Assembly (NCBI GenBank): GCA_022560025.1
Contig: JAFISE010000124.1
Location: 23,447 to 87,446, forward strand
Length of the DNA: 64,000 nt
Reading direction: 5' to 3'
From: Stagonosporopsis chrysanthemi
Taxonomy: Eukaryota > Ascomycota > Dothideomycetes > Pleosporales > Didymellaceae
Part shown: positions 1 through 11,312 of the stretch, piece after piece
How positions within the stretch are numbered: the first letter of the stretch is position 1
Layout: every line of letters starts with the position of its first letter
Position numbers and translations under genes: made by a program
Notes under the pieces: model-generated
Database searches by the model: none
What the model was told of the DNA's origin: nothing
The model's input: the letters and a program-made list of their open reading frames with translations, nothing else

Positions 1-103
1 GGATACCACCATCCAGGTGGTTGGGAACCGCGCGCTTTCAGTGAATTCTGAAACGCAAGTACGGCGCATTTACTCAAGGTGGGTTCGTGCAGTCGCCGCG
101 TAG
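1..103 (+). CDS. Possible 3' end of a gene cut by the window edge
   Basis: One frame is open from base 2 for 33 codons and ends at TAG 101-103. The peptide ends with the residues RIYSRWVRAVAA. This is too short to assign to a family, and the window edge removes the rest, so it may be chance. The upstream sequence would settle it. Confidence 0.2.
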   Translation, partial: DTTIQVVGNRALSVNSETQVRRIYSRWVRAVAA

Positions 104-1389
104 CGGTGGTAGCGGTGAGCATTGTTGTGATCAGAGCTGGGGGGAATTGGGCCACAACGTAGGCAACCATGCGTCATAGGTGCACATGCATCGAGCAGCC
201 ACGTCGCAGAGTGGGTTCCTCAGCCTCAGCAAAGGCCCAGTGTATCTGCCAACTCAACACCGGATGGAAGCAGCAAAACCGAAGATGCCGCCATAACCTG
301 CGTGCTGAATGGTGGAAGCTGTCAGACTGTAACCATCGTGATTCGAGAGAGGCAAAGCGCCACGTAGCCTTCTTAGGTCGCGTGCAACTCTTAGATCCCA
401 TTCAGCAACAGAATAGCTCTAATGCGACCTTGTGTGTCGGCCAATGGACTCATCAGAAGAGAAGGGTCTGAAAATTCGATGACAGCATTTCATATGCGGC
501 GATCTTCCCTGCATGAGCGGTGCGGTGCAGCATCGTGGCATGCAAACCGTTCGACACATGCAGACGAATCCAACTCCGTGCATGTTCAGACTGCTGACAT
601 AGCTCGAGCAAAACTGCACGGATCATCTTCCGAACAAATGCAGCTGTGGGGTTTCATCCGGAATGAACCATCCGGGCTGCGGACCGCAGTACAGGCAAAA
701 GTTTCGTCTGACGTTATACACCGCACCCTCAGCAATCTTCGACTGGTCTTCTGGAATATTGGCATGATACGCCATTCGGACGGCGCATCCCGTAGTGGCT
801 TAGCGGGCTTTTGTGCTATGCGATACCCGTCTGGGAGGCGAGGGCGACAAGTATGGGCACGCCGGAGGTGCTCGGTCTCGATCTGGAGGCAATATCTCCT
901 GGATTCAGGAGTGCATGTTCAATCCCACCCTGGAGAGTCGCAGTGCATGTGTAGAATACATGCAAGTCGCAGGAAGAGCAGGTTGGTGGGACCAGAACGT
1001 CCCACAGGTATCGCTTCGAAGTATGTGTGCGCACAGGTGCCCTGCTTTGTTCATCACCTGCGCAGGGTAGTCTGTTCTTCTTTTTCGTCAACATAAACAG
1101 GAGGACATGAGATCGTAGGTGTCTTTGGTGTGTCTGGTCACGGACCTGAAAGTGTTAGCGCCGGGAGTGGTGTTTGCGGGGTAGAGATTGGGGCCCCCGC
1201 GCACCAACAGCCTTGTTACGAAATGCCGATGTTTGCCATTGAGCTGATATGACCTCGTAGACCCATTTGGCGACTCGATTGCCTGGGCAATTCGAACTGT
1301 AATCAGTGATTTGAAATTGTGACCAAAGCCTCTAAAGCTCAGGCTGAAGCATATAGAAGTGGCTCGATGGCGACAGGCCAAACCATAGG
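104..1389. other. Intergenic stretch, no gene recognised
   Basis: Several overlapping open frames occur on both strands, the longest at 422-1096 on the plus strand. Their predicted peptides are rich in Cys, His, Arg and Ser, show no domain signature and look like chance frames. The right end should hold the promoter of the acyl-CoA synthetase gene. No repeat or RNA gene was seen. Confidence 0.5.
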
Positions 1390-1407
1390 ATGGAAGATCG
1401 TTCGTTT

Positions 1408-3229
1408 ATGGTTCCCAAGCACAATGGGTATAATGTGCTACCCAACACTGTATGTGGTCTGATAGAGTACTCTCAGGGAGACTGACCTCGACAGCCATTA
1501 TTCAGCCGGCTGCTGAGATACGCAAGTCGAACACCTGCGCGCATAGCGATCGATGATGTGCGATCCAAGCATCAAAGGACCCACCTTGAGCTGCTCTCCG
1601 ATGTGTTGGCCCTGCGCGAAACGGTATCGAACACGCTTGACTCCGACACGCTGGCTGCTCTCCATCGGCGAGATGAGGTTTATATCGCAATAGTGGCGGC
1701 TGGCGGATACGAGTATACAGTTGCCATGCTCACCGTACTTGCTCTGGGTGCAGCAGCTGTTCCAATAACACCTGCGCTGCCTGTCGAAGAAGCCGCGTAT
1801 TTTGTGGAGAAGTCGCACTCTGCACTAGTTCTCGTCAGCTCACTTGATCTCAAGAAGTGCTGTGATCTCGAGAAGCGGATTGGAACCACAAGCAATGAAC
1901 ACTTTCGCGGGGTTCCAATTGCTTCGTGCATGTATACACCACCACTGGACCCATCAGAGATCCTGATATCTTCGGATCATGCGTTAGAGGAAAATGCACC
2001 TGGCGTTGTGATTTTCACAAGCGGCACGACCGGCCCTCCTAAGGGTGCTGTGATGCGCAGGTCCTTTGTTTTCGACTGCGCCTTATCTGTTGCAGACCAT
2101 TACGGACTTACTGAAGACGATGTGATGCTGCACGTCCTTCCTGTCCACCACGCGACTGGTGTTGGAATCAACTTTTTTCCATTTCTCGTATCCGGCAGTC
2201 GCATCGAGTTTCGAAGTGGTGGTTTTGATGAGATTTGGATGTGGGAAAGATGGAAGGAAGGGGCAACGAATCTTCAGCGAAGACTTACGTTCTTCTCGGG
2301 CGTTCCAACAATCTACATGCGAATGCGCCGGCATTACCAACGTCGTCTGGCCAAGCTGCCATCCCAAGATTTGGCGAAGTACATCGCTGGTGCACGACAA
2401 TTTCGTGCGTGTCTCTGTGGAACATCAGCTCTACCACAGCCTTTGAATGAATTCTGGACGACACTCATGCAGAAGCGGATAGTGCAGAGGTATGGCGCTA
2501 CCGAATTTGGTGCTATTTTCAAGGTACGTTTGGACGACAAAAGAGTACCAGATGGCTCTGTGGGTCAAGTTGCGAGCGGTGTCGATGTGAAATTATCGAA
2601 TGGTGATGAAGGCGAGGTCTTAGTGAAAAGTCCAGTAAGTGAGAAGCATGCTGCGTTTGTGGCACGGCTGATCATGCCAGCATATGTTCTCCAAGTACCT
2701 TCGGGATCCAGAAGCGACTGCGAAAGCACACGACAAGGACGGCTACTTCCGGACTGGGGACATAGCTCGTAGGGAAGACAGCTACTACTTCATTGTCGGT
2801 CGAGCATCGTTAGACATCATTAAGTCCGGGGGTTACAAGATATCTGCACTGGATATCGAGCGCGAGCTTCTAGGACTGCCGTATATTTCGGAAGTCATGG
2901 TGGTTGGCGTTGCCGACGAGGAGTTTGGACAGCGAGTTGCGGCAGTAGTCTCGTTGCAGGAGGAAGAAATGACTGATTCGTTCCTCGCGAGTTATGGCAA
3001 CACTGAATATCTCCTCACCATAGAGGACGTTCGGCGGGACCTGAGAGGAAGACTGGCGGGTTATAAGCTGCCGACGCTGCTTCGCATCGCTCCCGGAGAG
3101 CTTCCCAAGACAGCGACAGGAAAGGTGCAGAAAAATGTCTTGGGCCCACATTTTTTCCCGCCAGACTATGAGGCCTGCTCAGAGGTGCAACAATGGTTCA
3201 TGCCAAGCATCCAGCTGGCGAAACTGTAG
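1408..3229 (+). CDS. Acyl-CoA synthetase of the malonyl-CoA synthetase (ACSF3) type
   Basis: Adenylate-forming enzyme that would activate a carboxylic acid, probably malonate or methylmalonate, to its CoA thioester. I read three exons: 1408-1449, 1495-2634 and 2681-3229. The introns are 45 and 46 bases, both phase 0, and the product is 576 residues. Exon 1 gives a short N-terminus ending LPNT, which joins PLFSRLL as in fungal relatives. Visible motifs are the AMP-binding P-loop TSGTTGPPKGAV, RYGATEFGAIF, the hinge GYFRTGDIA, and PKTATGKVQKN with the C-terminal catalytic lysine. An ATG at 1390 lies six codons upstream in frame and could be the true start. No clear mitochondrial presequence or peroxisomal ending is visible. 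The fold is certain. The malonate preference is inferred from overall resemblance to ACSF3 proteins. Confidence 0.9.
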
Positions 3230-3842
3230 CTCACACTTCCGTGCCTCTTAGTTGTTCTGGTACGCCTGGATTGTGAGGTATGGTGTCGTAAGGACTTGGT
3301 CGGCCTGTGTGCACTTTCCCTGTACACAATGCCAAGGCCACTAGACCGCTTACGAGTTGTCAACTCAGGACTTAGAGTTCGCGCTTCAGCGCATTTCATT
3401 CTCGTTGCATCTCTGCTTGCGGAAAGCATATCGCCATACCTCTGCCAATTTCTGTTCAGAACTCAGTGGCAGCTCGATCTGTGTGCCTGACCCTCCACAA
3501 TGCATCACGCCACTTGAGGGGTCATGCTAGGAGTAGCAGGTTCGTCACTTCCAAACATACCATTTGCCAGCAAGCAAAGTCTTAGCTTCCACAAATTGAC
3601 CATATTGTTCAGATCGTTTGGTGATCGCGACACTGTGACAGTGGGCACGCTCTGCGAATAGCCCGTGAACGTTGATTGTCTTGTTTGTCTAGCTCAGAGC
3701 TGAATCATTGAACTTTTCGATACCTTGAAGCAGCCTTGTCCATGGCTAAGTTCACCAAGTCTTACCAGGTTTCAATGACGTGATAATCTACTGTATGTAT
3801 ACCAGGCTAAGGCGGAACACCTACCCACACACCATCGCCAAC
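3230..3842. other. Intergenic stretch, nothing recognised
   Basis: It lies between the synthetase stop and the start of the broken HExxH gene. No open frame with a recognisable domain, repeat or RNA gene was seen. It presumably holds the terminator of the first and the promoter of the second. Confidence 0.5.
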
Positions 3843-5074
3843 ATGCCTACGATCGACGACTTTCTCTCTAAAATTTTCATGCAACACAGATCACACCTAA
3901 AAGCCCAGGACCATGGTATACCAGGAAACGGTTGGCCAGCACCCTCACTGACTAATGATGTCTTACCTATCCTGAGATTTCGATGGGCCAAGGGCCTCAA
4001 CAGCATTTCCACGATACATGGCATCGCAAGCTCATGCCAGCGCTTCAGCTGGCGTCTTTGTTTCTCAGTGAGGATTATCCTCTCCTCTGGTTTAGTCGCT
4101 TGACTTTCTCTGAGCTCCGAGTGAAATCGCACTACCCCCTTAGACACTATGTTGAGCCACGAAGGTCCGCCGAGACTCCAGAGGCTCTGGGAACAGTCAA
4201 AAGTAATAATTAAAAGCTGGGCCACGTGATAACTCTCATGTGGATGCCCCTGGGTTATGATCATATGGGTGACAATTCATACGGCTTTACGTCAGCTGAG
4301 AAGAGTAGTCTGTCGTGGTATCGCGACTTTCGATGGTCCGATTGGCCTACAGAAAAAAGAGACGGACGTCTACATCTTGTCGTCACAATGAATGCTGGCT
4401 TTCAGAATTTTTTCCGAGAACGGTTCGACCAGGCAAGCATGGCAGAGCGTTATAGAGCGTGGTTCTCTTTCGCCATCACGTTGGTTCACGAAATTGCGCA
4501 TGCTTACCATTTTTGGCTTACAGCACATGCGGAAGAGCCTCTATGGACTATCGACGAAAAGAATCCCGAGCTAGGATACTCGTGGGAGACTCATGTCATC
4601 GGTCGAGTTATTGATCTTCTATACACGGAATCAATGGCTGAAGGGCGATTCAAGCATCTGATGTCAATTGAGACTGAACAGATTCGCTCACAAGAAGACA
4701 TGCACAGAAAACAGGACACGATGCACCAGGAGAATGATACGTATTTTACCCCTCTTTACGGCGACTATGAGGTTCCTTTGCTGAAACCTGGCCAATTTTG
4801 AGGCAATGTCAGGTTCGCAGTGCAAGAGAGGGCAGCTGACCTCAATTTCATCGCTTGTATCCGCGCCATTCCAGTCGCTTGGATCATGCACTGGTTCCAG
4901 ACGGAAGAGTGGGCCAGGAAGCGCAAAGAATGGCAAGCAGCACGAGGCCACACCCTGCCACCGTTGGGTAAGACGTTCATGATCACATACGCAAGGAGCA
5001 GCAGAGTGGCTACTGCACATCGATCTCTTCAACCTGAGGTGCCTTCCGATTTTGAGCTGATCCAATCGCAATAG
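3843..5074 (+). pseudogene. Decayed gene for an HExxH-motif (zincin-like) fungal protein
   Basis: Three plus-strand pieces read as one protein. The first starts at ATG 3843 (MPTIDDFLSK). A one-base frame change between about 3950 and 3980 leads to the frame of 3983-5074. That second frame stays constant but is broken by TAA at 4211 and TGA at 4799, with protein-like sequence before and after each stop. The piece after 4226 carries HEIAHAYHFW, an HExxH zinc-binding motif as in metallopeptidases. The last piece has a Trp-rich stretch, PVAWIMHWFQTEEW. No GT-AG intron removes either stop. Both stops could arise from CAA or CGA by a C-to-T change. I know no function for the family. A shorter intact gene from 4226 to 4801 is the alternative. 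Confidence 0.55.
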
Positions 5075-5727
5075 CTTGTTCGCTACCACGTTCAATATTT
5101 CCTATTTTTTCAATCGAAGGAACCACGTAGTCCGCCCGCTTATAGCAACTTCGAGATGATTACTGCTGATCTTACGCCTAGTCCGCATCACATCTTGTTC
5201 TGCACGTCATGGAATGCAGCTTGTGACCTCAGAGGCTCTGCACGTCGACTCCGCCGGTCATCGCTTTCCCGTATTCGAAGAGATTTGAAACCAAAGACAA
5301 ACTTCATGGGATTTGAGTCGTCACTCCGGCTTCGGCGGGCCGATTGGAGACGCCGACAATAAAGTACCTTATCCGCCTTCTGCGTTGCGGATTATTTGAG
5401 CCCGGCGAAAGTCGGCAAAGGCCTCTACGGCGGACTTTACCCTTGCCGATATCTATCTCCGAAGGATGTCCATCGACATTGTACTTGTACCCTCGTCACC
5501 GAACCCCACTTGCGCGCCAATTAACTGCCCGCAAGATCCCCGACGCGGGTATCCTATTGGTCGGGCGTAATGCAAAGCTTCACGAGTCGACGCAATCGAC
5601 CGCCTGGAGCTACCCCACCAACAGCTTCAAGAACAAAAAGGCTACTTACGCCTCCCTTTGTCGCAATCGTGGACTCATCCAACTCGATTGAAATTCCCAA
5701 TACACCTCACACTACGCCAATCAGGAC
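5075..5727. other. Intergenic stretch upstream of the dienelactone hydrolase gene
   Basis: Two plus-strand open frames (5156-5362 and 5344-5691) have no recognisable domain. The right half is pyrimidine-rich with CAAT and CACC stretches close to the ATG at 5728 and is probably promoter and 5' leader. No RNA gene or repeat was seen. Confidence 0.45.
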
Positions 5728-6525
5728 ATGAGCAAGATGTCCTGCGATAACTGCAAAACCGGCTTCAAGTGGGATGGCACGGCTACTGGCACGGAGACCA
5801 CCCTCAACAGCTCGAGCGCCTATGTTGCTGGTGGCTCCAAGGATGCTGCCATCCTCATCGTTACCGATATCTTCGGCTGGAAGCTCCCCAACATTCGCCT
5901 AATTGCCGATCACTTCGCGAAGGAATCCCAGGCGACCGTCTACGTACCAGATCTGTAAGGCCTACCTGAAGGTTAAGCAATCCACAAGCGACTGACTCCA
6001 ACTTCTCACAGCTTCGACGGCGAGGTTGTCGACCCCGGTGCGCTGTCCGACCCAGAGAAAGCCAAGAACTTTGATCTCATGGCCTTCATCGGCCGTCACA
6101 GCAAGGAGATTCGTTGGCCGCAAATCAAAGAGCACGCTCAGACGCTGAAGAAGGAATACAAGAAGGTTATCGCCATCGGATACTGCTACGGAGCATGGGC
6201 GTGCCTCAGGCTTGGTGCTGATTCTCAGCTCATCGACGCCATCTCCATAGCCCACCCCTCGCTGGTCGAAAAAGCCGACATCGACGCGATCAAGGTTCCC
6301 ATTCAGATCCTTGCGCCCGAGAACGATTTTGCCTTTACAGAGGAGCTCAAGAAGTATACACTCGAGAAGCTGCCGCAGCTGAACATCCCGTGGGAGTACG
6401 TCTACTTCCCTGGTGTGTCGCACGGCTTTGCGGCTCGTGGCGACCCTAACGATCCCACGCAGAAGAATGCGCTGGAGAAGGCGAAGCGGGATGCTGTTGG
6501 TTTCTTCAACGAGTATCTGCACTAG
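5728..6525 (+). CDS. Dienelactone hydrolase family protein
   Basis: Alpha/beta hydrolase of 246 residues, built from exons 5728-5954 and 6012-6525. The 57-base intron (GTAAGG to CACAG) splits a Leu codon, and splicing joins VPDL to FDGEVVDP. The nucleophile is the Cys in GYCYGAW. The acid is probably the Asp in APENDFAF and the base the His in SHGFAARGD, which together give the Cys-Asp-His triad typical of dienelactone hydrolases. There is no signal peptide, so it is probably cytosolic. The family opens lactone rings in aromatic breakdown, but many fungal members are uncharacterised and the real substrate is unknown. A second in-frame Met lies four codons in (MSKM). Neighbours do not form an aromatic-degradation cluster. 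Confidence 0.9.
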
Positions 6526-7282
6526 TAGGTCATCCATTGCCGTTAGATGAAATATTGAAGATTTATGATTCCAATGTTTACTCCCTACCCCGTGGCATTG
6601 ATTGTGGCGCTCTAAACGACTTGACGAGCATAGCACCATCCTCTATCTTGCAAATCAGGCAGTTTTCGTACACTTCACATCTCGCCGCTGCACGAATCAA
6701 ACCAGCAACCAGATACGCAGGTCAAGGAGAGCGAGTGACATCCCATCCCACCGATGTTGGGTCAGCGTGGTCGGCCTGTTCCTATCTCTAGCAGCAAGCG
6801 AAGATCCCTGTATTCGGCCCCCAACATCCACCCTCGCCAATTTCCTTGCATGGCCCGGCATGCAACTTCGAGTGACGACGATTTAATTCTATCAAAAATC
6901 CCGCATGTTCGTCATATAACTACCGTCCTCGACGAATGGCAACCCTTTGAGAAACATGGAGCTATTACCAGATGAACACCCTCTGGTTTATGTGGCGTTC
7001 GGACTTTGATCAACGGGCTGCTACGGAGTACGCACTTCCGCGCAAGAGCCTCGATGTCTCAAATATGCCGCCCAGCGCAACCCACAATGCGTACGAACCA
7101 ACGGCGATGAGCTGTACGCCTAGTTACAAGTTTTTGTGCTTCCCCGTACCTTCAATCATTAGAGGTCCGCCTTACACGCACGTACGAGAACACATGATGT
7201 ATATAGTAGGGATTCAGTTGCTTCTGCAGCAGAGCAACACAAAGCACCTCAGCTCAAACCACACATCAACACACGCATCGTC
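6526..7282. promoter_or_regulatory. Intergenic region with probable GH71 promoter
   Basis: No recognisable gene. A TATA-like motif (TATATAG) sits at 7200-7206, about 80 bases before the GH71 start codon, followed by a CA-rich stretch typical of fungal 5' leaders. Open frames at 6537-6791 and 6972-7319 lack domain signatures. Confidence 0.45.
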
Positions 7283-8745
7283 ATGCATGTCACCACTGTC
7301 CTCGTTATCAGCACCTTAGCAGCTCTTGGTTCGACCCGGGCAGTCGAGCGGCGCGCAACTGGCAAACCAGTGTAAGGTAGACCGCTTCTTCTCGCGTATA
7401 CTCTGACAATTGATGTACAGTTTTGCGCACTACATGATCGGCGAGATCACAGACGCCCACACCCGCCAAGATATCGTTGATGCGAAAGCTCTGGGGTTTG
7501 ACGCATTTGCCCTGAACTATGGTAGGCAGAGGTAACTCCGTCTCATAAATTCGCTCTGACTGCGGCTCCAGATCAATTTGCTTACTGGTCCAACAACACC
7601 GTCGAATATTTGTTCAAGAATGCGGATGATCTCGGCTTTGGGCTCTTCTTTTCATTCGATCATGTAGCTGGACACCTCTCGGATCCGAACCAGTACGCTG
7701 ATTATCTGAAAGAGCACACAGAAAGAGCGTCCTACTTCAAAATCAATGGCAAGCCCATTGTTTCCACGTTCGGTGGCGAGGATGTGTCAGATGCTCAGTG
7801 GTCCAGCCTCAAGAGTAAAGTGGGCGACGTGTTGATCATTCCTGGTTTTTACAGGTCGGATCCCAGCAAGGCTTTTGCGAATCGGGATAGCATCGATGGA
7901 GTCTTCAACTGGAACTCTTGGCCAGCCTCGAGCTCACAAAAAGGCCCTGTATCCGCTGCGGACGACGAGACTTTCCAATCAAGTGCGCGCAGTGCCTCAA
8001 AGCTCTTCATGATGGGTATCTCGCCCGTACAATTTAAGCATCTTGATGCCAACAACAACTGGTATCGTCGCGGAGAAGACAATCTAGAATATCGTTTCGA
8101 ACAAGCTCTAGATCTACAGCCAGACATGCTAGAGTTTCAGACATGGAACGATGCCGGCGAAGGTCACTACCTGGGCAACCTTTGGAGCGAGCCCATGACT
8201 AGCTCTCCCAACATTCAAGCTCTGGTGAAAGATCGGGATCACAAGGGATATTGGCAAGTACTACCAGCGTTCGTTCAAGCCTGGAAGCGCGGCGACAAAA
8301 CGACAGCCAATATGGTGCCCACCAACGACAAACCAGTTCAAGGCACCTTTTGGCACCACACTCTCACTGTTGATGCGGACTGTGGTTCCGATCCTCTTGC
8401 AAAGTCGGGCGACATCGGAAAAGCTGCAGAAGACGCCGTGAGCGGCATCGTGCTCGTGGCAAAGGGCAAAAAGGGCCTTGTTGCTGTAGTCAATGTTGGC
8501 GAAAAGCAACTAGGCAAGCAAACCCTTGTTGAGGGCTATAACAAGTTTAAATTTACCGGCTTGACACCTGGTAAGGTACAGCTTGAGGTATGGGACGGCA
8601 GCGAACTGGTCAGTGGCGGATACGGCAATCTCGAGGTATGCATTGTGATCTCAAATTATCGTTCACGTTAGCTAACGCAGCGAAGGTGACCGACTCAGCT
8701 CTATTGTGTAATTACAATTTCCAGGTTGTTGGCCTGCCCGGTTAG
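7283..8745 (+). CDS. Secreted GH71 alpha-1,3-glucanase (mutanase)
   Basis: Glycoside hydrolase family 71 enzyme that would cut alpha-1,3-glucan, a cell-wall polymer of fungi. Four exons fit by frame and splice sites: 7283-7371, 7421-7521, 7572-8635 and 8686-8745. The introns are 48-50 bases long and the product is 437 residues. A signal peptide (MHVTTVLVISTLAALG) is followed by a basic RR pair. The mature protein opens with FAHYMIGEITDAHT and continues with GFDAFALNYD, both typical of GH71, and it contains LEFQTWNDAGEGHYLG. The last small exon supplies VTDSALLCNYNFQVVG, the usual GH71 end. Without it the gene would stop early at 8671, inside an intron. Likely roles are wall remodelling or attack on other fungi. 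Confidence 0.93.
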
Positions 8746-8923
8746 GCGCCATGTAACAGTAACGAAGATAGGCAGGAAGCGCACTATAATTAGCACTTTT
8801 GGCCTTTAAGCGAAAGATTAACTCGATTCGTAACACGACCCACAAATTGCCACGTTGCCCGGTGGCATGATCGGGTGCCATGTAGTCGACACTTTTACCC
8901 TGTTACTCGGGCGTATCAGTAAC

Positions 8924-10984
8924 ATGGCAACACTGAAAACACAGGAGACCAAGCGTTCTAGGTTGGAAGTACCGCACCGTACTGCTACATTCGAGTCGAT
9001 AGGCAACGATCTCTTTCAGTTGACCCTGACGGAGGAAAACAAAGCCGACATTTTCGAATATGGTCTCACTAAACTCAACCAGAGCCAAGATGAGGCAAGC
9101 AACATACTCCAGAACCTCGCGAAGTGGGATCCTTACACCCATTCACTATTTGCCACACGTTCAACGTCAACTATCCTAAATACCCCATTCCGTCTTGTCT
9201 ATCCAAATTCCAATCTGTCTGCTTTTGACAAGACGGATCTATATGTGCGTCAGTACATGGCTGTATCATACTGCTGGCGTTCGGAAGATTTCCTACCCGA
9301 TGGGTATGAACGATACGGCAGCTGGCCAATAAGCAAGCCTTTTGTCAACGCCATCATTGGTGAAAAGAATCATCCCCGTGTTGGCATCTGGATGGACCAG
9401 CTTTGTATCAACCAAGTTTCGACAGAGGAAAAGCAGAAGTGCGTTGCAGCAATGGACATCATCTACAAATCTTGCATTCGCTTACTGGTTCTTCTTGAGG
9501 ACGTTCATCTTGACGAGCAGGAGATTGCTCTATGTAAGAAATACGACCCCTCAAAAGTAGCATACGATCCAGCTTGGAGACCGCCGAGCGATGAACAACC
9601 CATTTTCGAAAGCTTCCGGGACAAAATCATGGCTGCCCGCTGGTGGCAACGTGCCTGGTGCTTCCACGAATTCAATGTGAATGAGCCCTGGGTAGATCTG
9701 AGGCAAGGGAACGAGATCCACAATGCCACCTTCATCATGAACGGACCGAACGGATCGACCGTCAATATGAAGTGGTGGACCTTACATTACGTAATGGGAT
9801 CTGCTGTGAGTGACGGTGTAGGCCAGGAGATATTGGTACCTATCGATGCTGGAGATCGCGAGCCAGGGTATAGAGGCAGTCTCATGGCGAGACACAATGC
9901 CGTGAGCAAGAAGGGCTGCCTACTCTTGGAGGATAAACTAAGCATTATGGTTAATATGTCTGGACTTGCACTTTCGTACCAGGGACCGACTTTGGACAAC
10001 GCAGACCAACTCCTGTATATCACTTCATTGTTATCACTTGCAGTAGGAGAGACATATTCGCTTACGATGTTTAACGGCAAGGCATTGCCCAGGTTGTTTG
10101 GCAGACCATCGTGGTTCCAGCGGCATTTTTTGGACGATATTTCGATACCCAGGTTCAGGTTGAGGGACCTCCATGGAATCCATCAAATATCCATGCAGGA
10201 TATAGAATTGGATGTTGTATTCCTTCCAGCTCCCTTCACATGGAAAGGCGTACAAGACAGCGAGCTAGGATCCACGTACACAATCTTTCCCAACACGATA
10301 GAGACAACACGGATTGCTGCACATGGAACCGTGAGCGAACATCTCGTAACAGCCAGTCAGCCAGATACAGAACTCGATAAGCCTCGCCGGAGATTCTTAG
10401 CTGCCTGTATATCGAACGGCTACACCTTCACAGCCAGACTCTGGGCGCAACTCGAGCAAGACGTCGTTGGACCTAACTATAACCAAGGCTTGTTCCAGCA
10501 TCTGGCACCCAACCCAACCTTGCTCTTTGCGGCGAAAGAACTTATTGCACAACTCCTGCCTGTCTCAGCGTTATTAGGTATTCGAGTGCCTGTCGCCTTC
10601 ACGTGCGAGGACGCGCACCTCTTCCTCACGTGGCTGACAGACCCGCGTTCAATGTACTATATCAACGTGTACACATACTGCATCCCATGCACTATCGATG
10701 GCCAGGGGGCATTTACCACCGGTGCGCAGGTCAATGCGCACTTCCACAATGGACCATTTGAGGAAGTAAGGGCTGCATTACCGACGGATTTGCTGAATGC
10801 GACTTGTATTCCTTTGAAAATATGGCTACTGCGGCCATCGGCGCCCGGAGATGCTGCAGTTAAGTGGAGGCTGGTGGGGAAGGCGATGCTACTTGGTGAG
10901 CCGGACTTGAGAAAGGAGGCTGCGGGTACTGAGGGGCAAGAAAATGCGGTTGTGAGGATCCGAAGGCTGGTTGTCAGTGGCTGA
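8924..10984 (+). CDS. HET (heterokaryon incompatibility) domain protein
   Basis: A single-exon protein of 686 residues. The HET domain lies at about residues 100-230, with the usual motifs YMAVSYCWRS, GIWMDQLCINQ and DIIYKSCIRLLVLLED. The rest has no recognised domain. HET proteins act in non-self recognition and cell death after fusion of unlike hyphae, and many are of unknown specificity. I chose ATG 8924 (MATLKTQETK). An in-frame ATG at 8867 would add 19 residues that look less protein-like. The gap from the GH71 stop is under 200 bases, so the promoter must be short. No transmembrane segment or partner gene such as a NACHT protein is seen nearby. Confidence 0.9.
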   Translation: MATLKTQETKRSRLEVPHRTATFESIGNDLFQLTLTEENKADIFEYGLTKLNQSQDEASNILQNLAKWDPYTHSLFATRSTSTILNTPFRLVYPNSNLSAFDKTDLYVRQYMAVSYCWRSEDFLPDGYERYGSWPISKPFVNAIIGEKNHPRVGIWMDQLCINQVSTEEKQKCVAAMDIIYKSCIRLLVLLEDVHLDEQEIALCKKYDPSKVAYDPAWRPPSDEQPIFESFRDKIMAARWWQRAWCFHEFNVNEPWVDLRQGNEIHNATFIMNGPNGSTVNMKWWTLHYVMGSAVSDGVGQEILVPIDAGDREPGYRGSLMARHNAVSKKGCLLLEDKLSIMVNMSGLALSYQGPTLDNADQLLYITSLLSLAVGETYSLTMFNGKALPRLFGRPSWFQRHFLDDISIPRFRLRDLHGIHQISMQDIELDVVFLPAPFTWKGVQDSELGSTYTIFPNTIETTRIAAHGTVSEHLVTASQPDTELDKPRRRFLAACISNGYTFTARLWAQLEQDVVGPNYNQGLFQHLAPNPTLLFAAKELIAQLLPVSALLGIRVPVAFTCEDAHLFLTWLTDPRSMYYINVYTYCIPCTIDGQGAFTTGAQVNAHFHNGPFEEVRAALPTDLLNATCIPLKIWLLRPSAPGDAAVKWRLVGKAMLLGEPDLRKEAAGTEGQENAVVRIRRLVVSG

Positions 10985-11312
10985 GATATGGAGAAGGTTG
11001 AATTTCAGGCATGATCGTGACCACCAAGAGATGCATTGCTATCGTCTGAATGACTTCACTACACAGGCGCTGATGATTGTGTAAGAGGCGTCTTCCGTGG
11101 GCATGTTCCCAAAACGTGAGCATTGGCTGTGTGGCTGGGGTGCCCGGTCAATTGCGGCCTAGAACTAATTATGACCAATTGCCGAACACGGATTCCTCCA
11201 GTTTCAACCGCGGTCATTGTTGTCACCGACGAACATCACATCAGATCAGCAATACTTTGCAGCTTCTGCCTACGAAACAGATGTGTGTGCGACCCGGAAG
11301 ACTGGTGTGTAC
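10985..11312. other. Intergenic stretch before the Zn2Cys6 gene
   Basis: About 330 bases with no recognisable gene. A plus-strand frame runs open into the Zn2Cys6 gene from 11217 but shows no conserved residues before ATG 11313. Confidence 0.5.

Noticed and set aside
422..1096. Open frame of 224 residues on the plus strand
   Set aside because: Rich in Cys, His, Ser and Arg without any domain, and overlapped by equally long frames on the other strand.
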